Shown: positions 54,220 to 63,321, counted from the stretch's first letter. The stretch is DNA of 64,000 nt from a bacterium 1XD42-54 (GCA_003612585.1 RAZH01000001.1:653766-717765); one strand, 5' to 3'. A program made the numbers and translations. Notes: a model not told the origin generated them from the sequence alone.

Positions 54220-54981
54220 ATGGCAAATTTTTGTCTGATTCTTGCATACGACGGCACACGTTACAACGGCTGGCAGCGCCAGGGCAACACTTCGGACACC
54301 ATTCAGGAGAAACTGGAAAACATCCTGGAACATCTCTACGGAGAGCCGGTTGAAATCCACGGTTCCGGCCGTACCGATGCCGGCGTCCATGCACTTCGCC
54401 AGGTTGCAAACTACCACGTTCCAAGAATGCTCAGCCGTTTTTCCTGTCAGGAAATCCAAACGTATTTTAATCAGTATCTTCCTCTGGACATTCGTGTTTT
54501 GTCTGTCTCCAAAGCAGACAGCCGTTTCCATGCGCGTTTAAGCGCCGAAAGCAAGATCTATGAATACCGGATCGACTGCGGTCCGATTGCCAATATTTTC
54601 AACCGGCGTTATCTCTACCGCATCGAAGAACCGCTGAATCCCCAGAAAATGCAGGAGGCGGCCTCTTATCTGATCGGCACACATGATTTCAAAAGCTTCT
54701 GTGCCAATCGTCATATGAAAAAATCAACCGTCCGTACCATTTATGACATATCCTTTGAACTCGTGGATGGTATTTTGTATATCCGGTACTGCGGAGACGG
54801 CTTTCTGTATCACATGGTACGCATCCTCACTGGAACACTGATCGAAATCGGTATGGGTGACCTCCTCCCAACACAGCTTCCCACCATCCTCGAAAGTCAG
54901 AACCGGGCACTTGCAGGATTCACAGCACCTGCCCAGGGATTATTTCTCGTGGAGGTTCATTATCCGGAAGCAGGCGAATAA
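54220..54981 (+). CDS. truA: tRNA pseudouridine(38-40) synthase TruA
   Basis: This enzyme makes pseudouridine at positions 38-40 of tRNA anticodon arms. The 253 aa protein has the opening LAYDGTRYNGWQRQ and the catalytic Asp in HGSGRTDAGVHALRQ near residue 50. RYCGDGFLYHMVRILTGTL near residue 200 is a further family block. The ATG at 54220 is one base after the upstream stop. Confidence 0.95.
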   Translation: MANFCLILAYDGTRYNGWQRQGNTSDTIQEKLENILEHLYGEPVEIHGSGRTDAGVHALRQVANYHVPRMLSRFSCQEIQTYFNQYLPLDIRVLSVSKADSRFHARLSAESKIYEYRIDCGPIANIFNRRYLYRIEEPLNPQKMQEAASYLIGTHDFKSFCANRHMKKSTVRTIYDISFELVDGILYIRYCGDGFLYHMVRILTGTLIEIGMGDLLPTQLPTILESQNRALAGFTAPAQGLFLVEVHYPEAGE

Positions 54982-55006
54982 TCTATATTTTTAGTTACTG
55001 CACGCG

Positions 55007-55576
55007 CTATTCCATATATTTTTTCAGTACCTGCCACAAAGCTGATACAGGCAGGCCAACCACTGTATTATAATCGCCCTCTATTTTTTCAATCCAGGCA
55101 GCAAACCTGCCCTGTATTCCGTATGCCCCTGCTTTATCCATAGGCTCCTTCGTATCCAGATACTGCTCGATTTCTTCTCCCGTCATCGGTAGTACATACA
55201 CCTGTGTCTCTTGAAAAAATGTATGACAGTTCTTGTTGCCATTTTCCTTTATGATTACTGTGACACCGGTAAACACAGAATGCGCACCGCCCTGAAGTCC
55301 CTGCAACATTGCTCTGGCGTCTTCCCGATCCACAGGTTTCCCAAGAATACGCCCTGCATGATACACTACGGTATCTGAACCAATCACGATTCCTTCGGTA
55401 ATTCTTTCTGCCACATCTTCCGCTTTCTGTCTTGAAAGCTCTTCCACTACTTCACCCGGATTCTCTTTTGTAATCATTTCCTCGCACGTGCTCGGTATCA
55501 CTTCAAAATTCAGCCCGATCTGTTCCAACAGCTCTCTGCGTCTTGGCGACGCTGATGCCAGTATCAATCGTTTCAT
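55007..55576 (-). CDS. maf: Maf family nucleotide pyrophosphatase
   Basis: This house-cleaning nucleotide pyrophosphatase of 189 aa is linked to septum formation in some bacteria. The signature N-terminus LASASPRRRELLEQIG, the internal VIGSDTVVY and the later EPMDKAGAYGIQG all match Maf/YhdE. It converges with truA. Confidence 0.94.
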   Translation of the reverse strand: MKRLILASASPRRRELLEQIGLNFEVIPSTCEEMITKENPGEVVEELSRQKAEDVAERITEGIVIGSDTVVYHAGRILGKPVDREDARAMLQGLQGGAHSVFTGVTVIIKENGNKNCHTFFQETQVYVLPMTGEEIEQYLDTKEPMDKAGAYGIQGRFAAWIEKIEGDYNTVVGLPVSALWQVLKKYME

Positions 55577-56015
55577 TTCATCTAATCCTCCCTTTTTCTT
55601 CTGCTATTCTTTTCGCCGAAATGTAAAACTTCTTGTCTGTACCTCCAAACTTCTTCTCAATATTTCTCTGGACAATTCCCGTTTAAAATATTACTTTAAA
55701 CCAGACAGAACAACTCTTTGTATCTTTCAGCAGTCTGCCCTGTATCTTTGCATAAACAGCATCCCCGCCGGACACACGGTCAGACGGGGATTACAATACA
55801 GTCTTTAAAGAAAGGACCTGCATTTCTGTTTGTGATTATCATAAACCAAATTTTCAAAATGCTTCTTCTCCCTGGCAACCATCCCGCTGTTCATCTATGC
55901 CGCAGAATAGCTGCTTACTTGATACCGGAAACTGATATTAAAAACCGATATTGAATATTGACATGGAAACTGATATCCGATCGCACTGCGCACGGATGTA
56001 ACCTAGTTAAAAACT
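55577..56015. other. Intergenic region without a supported gene
   Basis: Between maf and the repetitive small gene no convincing frame is seen. A GC-rich dyad ATCCCCG/CGGGGAT spans about 55760-55795 and could be a weak terminator or structured RNA. Two GAAACTGATAT motifs near 55928 and 55968 are direct repeats of unknown meaning. Confidence 0.4.
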
Positions 56016-56375
56016 CTATTGCCGAATGTAAACACCCTGAGACTCAATGAAATCATCCAGATCCATAATAGCCTCTTCCGCCCAGGTAGCGCTGATGTTA
56101 TGCTCAGCCTGGGCTCCCTGGTTTTTCTGTTCTATCTGCACAGTCTCCCGTTTCTGTCCTCCATGTGCCCCTTGCACAGCTTCGCTTCTCTCACCTGCAC
56201 GCTCCATTTGCACAGTTTCGCCTTTCTCACCCGCACGCTCCGTTTGCACAACCTTCATTTCCTCGCCTGCTTGCACAGCTCTGCCTTTCTCATCTGCACA
56301 TTCCATTTGCACAACTTCTATTTCTTTGCCTGCTTGCGCAGCTTTGTTTTCCCGATCACTGTGAGTTTTCTGCAC
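56016..56375 (-). CDS. Small repetitive hydrophilic protein
   Basis: This 119 aa protein begins at GTG with GGAGG eight bases upstream. Residues 10-80 are degenerate repeats of about 15 residues built from VVQTERAGEKGETVQ-like units, highly charged and probably disordered or coiled. The C-terminus is different (AIMDLDDFIESQGVYIRQ) and could be a short conserved docking motif. No family recognised. It follows the serine acetyltransferase gene on the same strand. Confidence 0.5.
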   Translation of the reverse strand: MQKTHSDRENKAAQAGKEIEVVQMECADEKGRAVQAGEEMKVVQTERAGEKGETVQMERAGERSEAVQGAHGGQKRETVQIEQKNQGAQAEHNISATWAEEAIMDLDDFIESQGVYIRQ

Positions 56376-56424
56376 CGTTTACGCCTCCGTCCTTTTATCT
56401 CTTTTGTAATCGCCAGCAAGCCTA

Positions 56425-57369
56425 TCAGTCATTTCCTTTCCAGAAACCTTCCTGTCCAAGCTCTGTCATCCGGATACGATCCTTAAACTGCAACTCAGGA
56501 TTTTTAATGCTGACCCTTGTTCCGCCCGGCACTGAAGAGGTAATAAACGCATTCGAACCGATCACAGCGCCTTCTCCGATCACTGTCTCTCCGCCAAGAA
56601 TTGAAGCCCCCGAATAAACGGTCACATTATCCTCCAACGTCGGATGCCTCTTAGCCCCCCGCAGGCTCTGTCCGCCTCTTGTCGAGAGTGCTCCTAAGGT
56701 AACGCCCTGATAAATTTTGGCACCCGAGCCGATTCTTGTCGTCTCTCCGATTACTACACCCGTGCCATGATCAATAAAAAAGTAACTTCCGATCGTTGCT
56801 CCCGGATGAATGTCAATCCCCGTAAGGCTGTGCGCATGCTCCGTCATAATCCTCGGAATCAGCGGTACCCCCAGCTGATGCAACTCATGTGCAATTCTGT
56901 TCACCGTGATCGCAAACACACCTGGGTAAGAAAAAATGACCTCATCTGTATTAAAAGCTGCCGGATCTCCATCATACGCCGCCTGTACATCTGTTGCCAG
57001 AACTGCCCGCAGCGCTGGAAGCCGTTTTAAAAACTTACTCACAATCACTTCAGCCGTCTCGAGCGCCTCCTCTTCACTTGCCGGTGCATGCTCAGAATGA
57101 AACAACGCCTTTGTCACCTGCTTAGTCAGGCGGTACTGAATATCTTCCAGCAATTCCCCCACATGGTATTCTATAAAATGGTCATTTAACGTCTTTGTCT
57201 CAAAAAATCCCGGAAAAACAATACTCCTGATCTTCTCCAGCAAATCAACAATAATATCGTTATTCAATCTGTGTCTCGTACTGATACTGCAAATTTCCGG
57301 ATATTCCTGATAACTCTGAAGCAGTTTCCCCACCAAACGATCCATCTCTTCTTTATATGAACCCCTCAT
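56425..57369 (-). CDS. cysE: Serine O-acetyltransferase (EpsC/CysE type)
   Basis: This enzyme makes O-acetylserine for cysteine synthesis. The protein of about 314 aa has a long helical N-terminal domain and a C-terminal left-handed beta helix with hexapeptide repeats: GIDIHPGATIGSYFFIDHG (catalytic His), GVVIGETTRIGSGAKIYQG and LEDNVTVYSGASILGG. This long form is the EpsC type. The ATG at 57367-57369 follows AAGGAG by seven bases. A promoter lies at 57479-57508. Together with the sulfate importer and the sulfite-reductase-like protein it fits sulfur assimilation. Confidence 0.93.
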   Translation of the reverse strand: MRGSYKEEMDRLVGKLLQSYQEYPEICSISTRHRLNNDIIVDLLEKIRSIVFPGFFETKTLNDHFIEYHVGELLEDIQYRLTKQVTKALFHSEHAPASEEEALETAEVIVSKFLKRLPALRAVLATDVQAAYDGDPAAFNTDEVIFSYPGVFAITVNRIAHELHQLGVPLIPRIMTEHAHSLTGIDIHPGATIGSYFFIDHGTGVVIGETTRIGSGAKIYQGVTLGALSTRGGQSLRGAKRHPTLEDNVTVYSGASILGGETVIGEGAVIGSNAFITSSVPGGTRVSIKNPELQFKDRIRMTELGQEGFWKGND

Positions 57370-57478
57370 CACATCGCTCCTTTTCTTCTTTTCCCACCGC
57401 TTTCTTTATCCTATGCGGCTTCGTCCGAATGCGCGCCTATCTCATCCCGGCTCACACCACGCGCAAAGTTTCCCGCAC

Positions 57479-57508
57479 AGTATAACACAATTTCCCATAA
57501 GATGCCAA
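57479..57508 (-). promoter_or_regulatory. Promoter of the serine acetyltransferase gene
   Basis: TTGGCA (57503-57508) and TATACT (57479-57484) on the minus strand are 18 bases apart, about 110 bp before the start codon. Confidence 0.6.
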
Positions 57509-57618
57509 CCCTTCCACCGTCAAAAAAACGCTGCCAAATACAGGATAAAATCTCTTTCTCCCATATTTCGCAGCGACTCCGTTTTTGTCAGCAAAAGCTA
57601 CTTACAGAATACAAACAT

Positions 57619-58716
57619 TTATTGGGAATATCGGTTGCAAATCCGATACAGCAAATCTTCTGTCACCTCAAATGGTACATTGCGCAGCTTACTCTCGTTT
57701 GACATGAGGCCACTCACTGCCTTTTTCATCAATTTTTCGTCCATTTTCTCAGCTCCTAGCAGTCTGTGAATAAATGCTGTAAAATACTGCATATCCGGGA
57801 ATCCGGCATAAGAAAGTATCTTTTTACGAATCATCGGTCCCGATGCCGCAAGATATCCCGGCAGAAAATAGCCGACTGCTCTGCCGTGCGGCACTCCATT
57901 CTCATACGTCAGATAATAACTCAGACCGTGCGGCAACGCCGTTCCGGTATGCGCAATGGCCATTCCTGCCAAAGTAGAGGAAAACATCATCGCATCACAT
58001 TCCTGAACCGTAAGCCCGGCCCCAATCAGAACATTTTTCACACTTCTCCAAACACCCAGTCCATACTCGCAGAGCATCCGGCTAAAATCCGTCGCATTTG
58101 TATTGATATAGCTTTCAATAAAATGCCCCAGAGTATCTACTGCTGTATTCACAATAATCTCACGTTTCGTACCTAACAGATATTTGCCGTCTACCAACGC
58201 ATACGCCGGATAAATTTTGTGAGGCAGACTTGCCTTAATACATGTATCATGGCGCGTCAAAATGGCATAAGGCGTGACCTCTGATCCTGTTCCGCACGTT
58301 GTAGGTACCTCAACCACCGGAAAGGCCGCATCATAATCCTGCTCCCCGGCAATATTTCTTTCGTAGAGAAATTCCGCTCCTTTATCAGAATGAGCTAGCA
58401 TCAAAGCTACAGCTTTTGCCGCATCCATCGGCGAACCGCCGCCAATACCAACCACAAAGTCCACCTGTTGCTCAATGCCTGTTTCTCTGATTTCTAACAC
58501 AAGCTCCACGGATGGATTTTGCTGTGTCTCATCGAATACAAAATACGAGGTTCCCTGCTTTTCAAGCGCTTCTATAACATCCTGTAGAGCTCCGTTTTCT
58601 GCTGAACTCTTTCCCGTTACAATCAAAGCCTTCCTGCCAAGACACGCCCATTCGTTTCCATGCTTTTTTACAGAATCTCTTTCGCTGTAAATCCTGGTCG
58701 GCAAATAAAAATACAT
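57619..58716 (-). CDS. Iron-containing alcohol dehydrogenase
   Basis: This oxidoreductase of about 365 aa is of the Fe-ADH family. Residues 80-110 carry the NAD-binding VVGIGGGSPMDAAKAVA, then VPTTCGTGSEVTPYAI. Metal-binding His residues are in DTLGHFIESYIN, HGLSYYL and PHGRAVGYFLP. The start at 58714-58716 has GGAG six bases upstream. The substrate (butanal, 1,3-propanediol or other) cannot be told. Confidence 0.9.
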   Translation of the reverse strand: MYFYLPTRIYSERDSVKKHGNEWACLGRKALIVTGKSSAENGALQDVIEALEKQGTSYFVFDETQQNPSVELVLEIRETGIEQQVDFVVGIGGGSPMDAAKAVALMLAHSDKGAEFLYERNIAGEQDYDAAFPVVEVPTTCGTGSEVTPYAILTRHDTCIKASLPHKIYPAYALVDGKYLLGTKREIIVNTAVDTLGHFIESYINTNATDFSRMLCEYGLGVWRSVKNVLIGAGLTVQECDAMMFSSTLAGMAIAHTGTALPHGLSYYLTYENGVPHGRAVGYFLPGYLAASGPMIRKKILSYAGFPDMQYFTAFIHRLLGAEKMDEKLMKKAVSGLMSNESKLRNVPFEVTEDLLYRICNRYSQ

Positions 58717-58814
58717 CCTCTTCTCCCCGGCTTTATGCCTCATCATCTTTTGTCATTTTATGTTTTGCTGCTTGCTTATTTTCGCCTCTGCTTTCGTGTT
58801 CTCTATCCTTGTAT

Positions 58815-59453
58815 CTATTCGACTACTTCTCCACTTTTTTCCTGTGCAACCTGAGTTCCTTCTACTACTTCTTCTTTTTCTTCCTCTGGCGCCACAGTTT
58901 CTTCTACTACCTCTTCATTTTCTTCTACCTCAGCACCTTCTTCTGCCGTTTCCGCGGCTTCTTCCACTGCTTCTGCTTCCATTGTTTCCTCTGTTGTATC
59001 ATGGACTGCCGCACCGTCACTTTTTTCGGCAGACTCTGCCTCCGTTACATCCACAGAATCTACGACAATGGCATTTTCATCTGTTTCGTCCGGATTCACA
59101 ACCTCCGGCATCTTATTGCCACAGTTTGAACAGAAACGCTCTTTTTCTCCTACCTCCATATTACAGCACGGACACAGAACAACACCCTTTACCTTGCGAA
59201 TCTGCTCTTTCAGCTCTTCAATCAAATCACTCTTTTCATTGATCGTCTCTATTTCCGTCTCAAAACCGGAAAAAGGCGCCTCCTTGTACTGTTCATACAA
59301 CTTTTTGCCGATTTCCGTATACAGATTATTAATCTGCTTTTTGGTATCGCTCACTTTGTTGTTCAGCTGTCTGACCTCATTCATTTTCTGTACTTCTTCA
59401 ACGGTATCCTTACCAAACTGTTTCACCTTTTTTCCAAACATTTCAAAATTCAT
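58815..59453 (-). CDS. Coiled-coil zinc-ribbon protein with acidic tail
   Basis: This cytoplasmic protein has about 212 aa in three parts. Residues 5-95 form a helical segment (VQKMNEVRQLNNKVSDTKKQ). A zinc ribbon CPCCNMEVGEKERFCSNCG lies near residue 95. The last 100 residues are very rich in Glu, Ala and Val. The ATG at 59451-59453 follows AGGAGG. Proteins of this shape are common in Clostridia and their role is unknown. Confidence 0.75.
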   Translation of the reverse strand: MNFEMFGKKVKQFGKDTVEEVQKMNEVRQLNNKVSDTKKQINNLYTEIGKKLYEQYKEAPFSGFETEIETINEKSDLIEELKEQIRKVKGVVLCPCCNMEVGEKERFCSNCGNKMPEVVNPDETDENAIVVDSVDVTEAESAEKSDGAAVHDTTEETMEAEAVEEAAETAEEGAEVEENEEVVEETVAPEEEKEEVVEGTQVAQEKSGEVVE

Positions 59454-59469
59454 ATTCAAATCCTCCTGT

Positions 59470-59811
59470 CTATTTATTATAAATTAAAGCCATAAATACT
59501 AAATCTTTATCAGAATTATTTTCTATCGCATGACCCTGACCTATCTCGATTACACAGACGTCACCTGGTCCAACCGCAATTCTCGAACCATCATGATCAA
59601 CAAAAATTCCTTTGCCCTCTAATATAAAATATGGTTCTGTGTTGTCAATGTGCTCATGCCAGCCAATACTGCTTCCCGGTTTTAACCGGACAAGCGCATA
59701 CATACCACCATGCCCGTTCAGTTCCTCTTTGGAGACAATATGATAAAACTCTGCCTCGCCATTGCCTCCCCGAATTCCCTGTTTTATCTCCACCTGTGTT
59801 TTTCTGACCAT
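59470..59811 (-). CDS. Cupin-domain protein
   Basis: This small beta-barrel protein has about 113 aa. The first cupin motif (GSSIGWHEHIDNTEPYFILEG) contains two His and a Glu for metal binding, and the second (GPGDVCVIEIGQGHAIEN) supplies another His. The start at 59809-59811 has AAGGGG upstream, and a TTGACA-17-TAAGAT promoter lies at 59907-59935. Possible roles are sugar binding, isomerase or small-molecule sensing. Confidence 0.87.
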   Translation of the reverse strand: MVRKTQVEIKQGIRGGNGEAEFYHIVSKEELNGHGGMYALVRLKPGSSIGWHEHIDNTEPYFILEGKGIFVDHDGSRIAVGPGDVCVIEIGQGHAIENNSDKDLVFMALIYNK

Positions 59812-59906
59812 AAGGCCACCCCTTTCTGTATCACAGATTTTTCCCTGCCGATGCGCTGTACTGTTCCTGAACGCCACTGTTCCGGCTGGTTGCTTGTGAT
59901 AAATTC

Positions 59907-59935
59907 ATCTTAAAAAAACAGCCAGAAATTGTCAA
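59907..59935 (-). promoter_or_regulatory. Promoter of the cupin gene
   Basis: TTGACA (59930-59935) and TAAGAT (59907-59912) on the minus strand are 17 bases apart. Confidence 0.65.
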
Positions 59936-60026
59936 GGCATGCAAAAAAATGTTCAGAAAAATTTAAGTACCGCAACACTTTTCCAACAAACCGCTTTTAC
60001 CGATGTTTTGCAATTTTCTAATTTTA

Positions 60027-60055
60027 TTGACAAAGCAAAACCTTTCTCCTAAAAT
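60027..60055 (+). promoter_or_regulatory. Promoter of the MFS transporter gene
   Basis: TTGACA (60027-60032) and TAAAAT (60050-60055) are 17 bases apart, about 70 bp before the chosen start codon. Confidence 0.65.
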
Positions 60056-60122
60056 TCTTTATGTTGGCCGTCTGGCCTTTTTTACCAAATCCATAAAACT
60101 ATTTGATTTGAGGTACTTTCAC

Positions 60123-61316
60123 ATGAAATCCTGTTTAAAAGAAAATTACAATCACACGCTGTACGCCTGCTTTATCGGCTACATCATTCAGGCAATTGTA
60201 AACAACTTTGTGCCACTGTTATTTTTAACATTTCAACGGGAATATGATATTTCTCTGGAAAAAATATCGCTGCTCATTACCTTTAACTTTGGAATACAGC
60301 TTCTCGTTGACTTTCTGGCCGCAGGATTGACGGATCGAATTGGCTATCGGATCTGCGTGGTTGCCGCACAGCTCTTTTCCTGTGCAGGGCTTCTGGCGCT
60401 TGCCTTTCTGCCGGAGCTCGTGCCGGACCCATTTCTCGGCCTCCTGTCTGCTGGAATTATTTATGCAATTGGTGGAGGACTGATCGAAGTTCTGATTAGC
60501 CCGATTGTTGAGTCATGCCCTACCCGGCGGAAAAAAGCAGCGATGGGTCTACTCCATTCCTTTTATTGTTGGGGACATGCCGCAGTAATTATCCTTTCTA
60601 CCTTGTTTTTTATGATTTTTGGTGTTCAGAACTGGCGCATCCTGGCTTGCATCTGGGCTGTTATTCCACTTCTGAACGCCTTGTATTTCACACAAGTACC
60701 GATTGCTTCCCTGAATGAAGAAGGTACCGGCATGACTATCCCTGCGCTTCTAAAAACCCGCAAGTTCTGGTTTATGATTGTTTTAATGATCTGTGCAGGC
60801 GCCTGTGAACAGGGAATCAGTCAATGGGCTTCCGCATTTGCTGAAGCCAGCCTGAACGTCTCCAAAACAATCGGAGACCTTGCAGGACCATGCGCATTTG
60901 CTGTCTTAATGGGGCTTTCCAGAATCATTTATGCCAAATTCAGCGAACAGCTCTCCCTGTATCATTATATGTTCTGGTGTGGCCTGCTCTGCCTCACCAG
61001 TTATCTGCTCGCGGCATGTTCTGTAAATCCGGTCCTTGGTCTTGCTGGATGTGCACTTTGTGGCCTTTCGGTTGGTGTCATGTGGCCTGGTACCTTCAGT
61101 CTTTCTTCCCGCAATATTCCCAAAGGTGGAACTGCCATGTTTGCTTTTCTGGCCCTGGCCGGAGATATCGGCTGCGCAGGTGGTCCTACCCTTGTCGGTT
61201 TCATTTCCGGACAGGCCGGAGGCAATATGAAGATTGGAATCTTATCCGGTATGATCTTTCCACTGTTCCTCATATTTACACTTTTATTTTTAATGAAAAA
61301 CAGGCGCGCCGGTTAA
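60123..61316 (+). CDS. Major facilitator superfamily transporter
   Basis: This inner-membrane transporter has about 397 aa and roughly 12 hydrophobic segments. The loop 2-3 motif appears as AAGLTDRIGYRICVVAAQL, a variant of the MFS signature. The ATG at 60123 follows GAGG by about nine bases; the frame is open to 60003, but that part holds the promoter. Substrate not evident; the overall shape recalls FucP/NarK-like sugar or drug carriers. It ends in a terminator shared with the flotillin gene. Confidence 0.88.
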   Translation: MKSCLKENYNHTLYACFIGYIIQAIVNNFVPLLFLTFQREYDISLEKISLLITFNFGIQLLVDFLAAGLTDRIGYRICVVAAQLFSCAGLLALAFLPELVPDPFLGLLSAGIIYAIGGGLIEVLISPIVESCPTRRKKAAMGLLHSFYCWGHAAVIILSTLFFMIFGVQNWRILACIWAVIPLLNALYFTQVPIASLNEEGTGMTIPALLKTRKFWFMIVLMICAGACEQGISQWASAFAEASLNVSKTIGDLAGPCAFAVLMGLSRIIYAKFSEQLSLYHYMFWCGLLCLTSYLLAACSVNPVLGLAGCALCGLSVGVMWPGTFSLSSRNIPKGGTAMFAFLALAGDIGCAGGPTLVGFISGQAGGNMKIGILSGMIFPLFLIFTLLFLMKNRRAG

Positions 61317-61330
61317 CCCGGCGCTTTCTG
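61304..61330. terminator. Shared terminator of the MFS and flotillin genes
   Basis: The hairpin GCGCCGG-TTAAC-CCGGCGC (61306-61324) overlaps the MFS stop codon. TTTCTGC follows on the plus strand, and TGTTTTTC follows on the minus strand. Confidence 0.65.
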
Positions 61331-61351
61331 CTTTCCACCTTGGTAATCGCT

Positions 61352-62950
61352 TTAGTTACTGCCTTCGTTTTGTGTTTCACTGGTATTCACATTCACAGTG
61401 ATATCCTTTCCTTTCCCAGAATCTTTCAGTGATGCGCCCATAAATCCAGCCAACAATGCTTTCACATCAATTCCAAGGGACTCACCGAGACCATCTGAAA
61501 TCTGCGTCACTGTATTCAGAATATTTCCTGTCAACTGTGCGGAATCTCCGCCGTACATCCGAATGGAATCTACATTGGTGTAAGCCTCTCCCGCAGCTTT
61601 CGCAATCGACGGAAGCTGCTCAAAATATGAAGTCAAAGCCTTGAGCTGCATATCCATCTGTGCTGCTTCTCCGTACTGTTTCATCGCCTCTGCTTTTTTC
61701 AGGATACCTTCTGCCTCTGCAAGCGCTTTTGCCTGAATCGCCTCGGCCTCTGCCCTTCCTTTTGCAGCAATGGCTTCCGCCTCGGCAAGACCCGCTGCTT
61801 TGACTGCCTCCGCTTCCTGTTCCTTCGCATATTTCTCGGCCTCTGCCTTTGCTTTCTGTGCCTCGGCGCGTTGCAATGCTTCGAATTTTTCAGCCTCTGC
61901 CTGTTTCTGACGCTCATACAGCTCTGCCTCTGACTGCTTTTGTGTTTTATACAGATGTGCGTCTGCTTCCTGCTGTGCTGCATATTTTGACGCCTCTGCC
62001 TGTTTTTTCACCGTAGCTTCCAGTGATTTTTCTGTAATTGCAACCTCGCGTTCCTTTAACTCAATTGCCTTTTCCTGACGAGCAAGATTGGCATCCGCGG
62101 ACGTAATTTCAATTGTCTTTCTCTGCTCTTCCTGCTGAATCTGATATGCTGCATCTGCTTCCGCTTTTTTGATATCCGAAATCTTTTTCAGTTCCGCCCT
62201 CTGCACATCAAGCTCATTCTGTTTTTTTGCAATTTCCGTGTCAGCTGCTACCTGTGCTTCATTTGCAGCCCTGGAAGCTTCCGCTCTTGCCACTGCAATT
62301 TCTCGCTCTGCATTTGCTTTTGAAATCGCTGCATCCTTGCTGATCTGCACTGTATTTTCCAATCCCAGATTTTCAATGACACCATTACGATCCTTAAAAT
62401 TCTGAATGTTAAACGTTGTCAGATCAAGACCCATATCTCTTAAGTTCGGTGTCACATTTTCAATCACTTTTTCAGCAAACGCTTTTTTGTCCCCCTGGAT
62501 CAATTCTTTTAGCGTTGTCTGAGAAATGATTTCTCGAATATTTCCTTCCAGAACCGGCGTAATGATTTCTCTGATCTGATCCGGTTTATATCCGATAAAT
62601 TTTGATGCCGCCACTTTTAATAAAGAAGGTTGCTGAGAAACCGCTACATTTGCAACTGCATCTACCATTATATTAATGGCGTCTCTTGTAGGAATTTCAT
62701 CTCTTGAAGTAAAGTCTGACTGAATATTTTCAAGTGACAAATAATCCACACGCTGTAAGATCGGAATCACAAAACAGCCTTTACCAATCACTGTTTTACA
62801 GCCTCCCGGCCCGGTCACAATCATTGCCACATTCGGTGGCGCTTTCTTATACATAACTTTCGATACAATAAGTACCAACGCAAATACTACTATTACAATC
62901 GCTGCTACGGTCAGAACCGGAATAATCCCAGACATTATATTATTTTTCAT
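61352..62950 (-). CDS. floT: Flotillin-like SPFH-domain protein
   Basis: This membrane scaffold protein has about 532 aa. One N-terminal membrane helix (VLTVAAIVIVVFALVLIVSK) is followed by an SPFH/band-7 domain with DAINIMVDAVANVAVSQQP and LRDMGLDLTTFNIQNF. A long Ala/Glu-rich coiled coil occupies residues 220-440. The C-terminus has QLKALTSYFEQLPSIAKA and a Gly-Ser tail. The ATG at 62948-62950 has AGGAG nine bases upstream. No NfeD partner is visible. The leader carries a yybP-ykoY-like riboswitch, which suggests a metal link. Confidence 0.92.
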   Translation of the reverse strand: MKNNIMSGIIPVLTVAAIVIVVFALVLIVSKVMYKKAPPNVAMIVTGPGGCKTVIGKGCFVIPILQRVDYLSLENIQSDFTSRDEIPTRDAINIMVDAVANVAVSQQPSLLKVAASKFIGYKPDQIREIITPVLEGNIREIISQTTLKELIQGDKKAFAEKVIENVTPNLRDMGLDLTTFNIQNFKDRNGVIENLGLENTVQISKDAAISKANAEREIAVARAEASRAANEAQVAADTEIAKKQNELDVQRAELKKISDIKKAEADAAYQIQQEEQRKTIEITSADANLARQEKAIELKEREVAITEKSLEATVKKQAEASKYAAQQEADAHLYKTQKQSEAELYERQKQAEAEKFEALQRAEAQKAKAEAEKYAKEQEAEAVKAAGLAEAEAIAAKGRAEAEAIQAKALAEAEGILKKAEAMKQYGEAAQMDMQLKALTSYFEQLPSIAKAAGEAYTNVDSIRMYGGDSAQLTGNILNTVTQISDGLGESLGIDVKALLAGFMGASLKDSGKGKDITVNVNTSETQNEGSN

Positions 62951-63009
62951 ACTCTTTCTCCTTTCGCAATTCCCCAATGTCCATGCTGTTTTTCCTTATT
63001 ACTCCATTA

Positions 63010-63042
63010 TTACTCCAACTTCTGTGATAACTCTTCTCCCAT
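63010..63042 (-). CDS. Ten-codon leader ORF upstream of the flotillin gene
   Basis: ATG at 63040-63042 opens a 10-codon frame (MGEELSQKLE) that stops with TAA. GGAGAGGTG lies just upstream, a stronger ribosome site than that of many real genes here. It is between the riboswitch terminator and the flotillin start. It may be a translated leader peptide or a chance match. Confidence 0.3.
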   Translation of the reverse strand: MGEELSQKLE

Positions 63043-63159
63043 ACTCACCTCTCCTTTCAACAATCATTCAGGTGTTCATTTCAAAATCTTACTTTTGAAC
63101 TCACTCCCATGGTAGAGCAAAAAGCTACTTTATAAATATCCGGATATTTCATCTAATAT

Positions 63160-63285
63160 GAAAAAAAGACCTATCATGACTCAGTCACAATAAGTCTCGC
63201 CATCTCATTTGATACGGGTACACATCGCACCGTTCTGACGTTTTCAAACCCACCTTTTGGATGTTCGGCTACTCCCTTGTTGGAT
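63160..63285 (-). ncRNA. yybP-ykoY (manganese) riboswitch-like element with terminator
   Basis: On the minus strand the leader begins AAGGGAGTAG and ends GGCGAGAC, the two hallmarks of the yybP-ykoY aptamer, with CGTCAGAAC between. The closing helix CAACAAG/CTTATTG shares its 3' strand with a terminator stem AGACTTATTGTGAC / GTCATGATAGGTCT followed by seven T (63161-63168). Formation of the aptamer would therefore prevent termination, as in known Mn2+-activated examples. It starts directly at the expected transcription start. Confidence 0.68.
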
Positions 63286-63292
63286 TGTCAAA

Positions 63293-63321
63293 AATATAAC
63301 ATTATTTTTATATTTTGTCAA
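63293..63321 (-). promoter_or_regulatory. Promoter of the riboswitch-flotillin transcript
   Basis: TTGACA (63316-63321) and TATATT (63293-63298) on the minus strand are exactly 17 bases apart. The start of transcription falls near 63286, at the edge of the aptamer. Confidence 0.8.

Noticed and set aside
58809..59242. Leu- and Phe-rich plus-strand frames at 58.8-59.2 kb, possible membrane proteins
   Set aside because: They are the complement of the Glu/Val-rich tail of the zinc-ribbon protein, which naturally reads as Phe, Leu and Ser.
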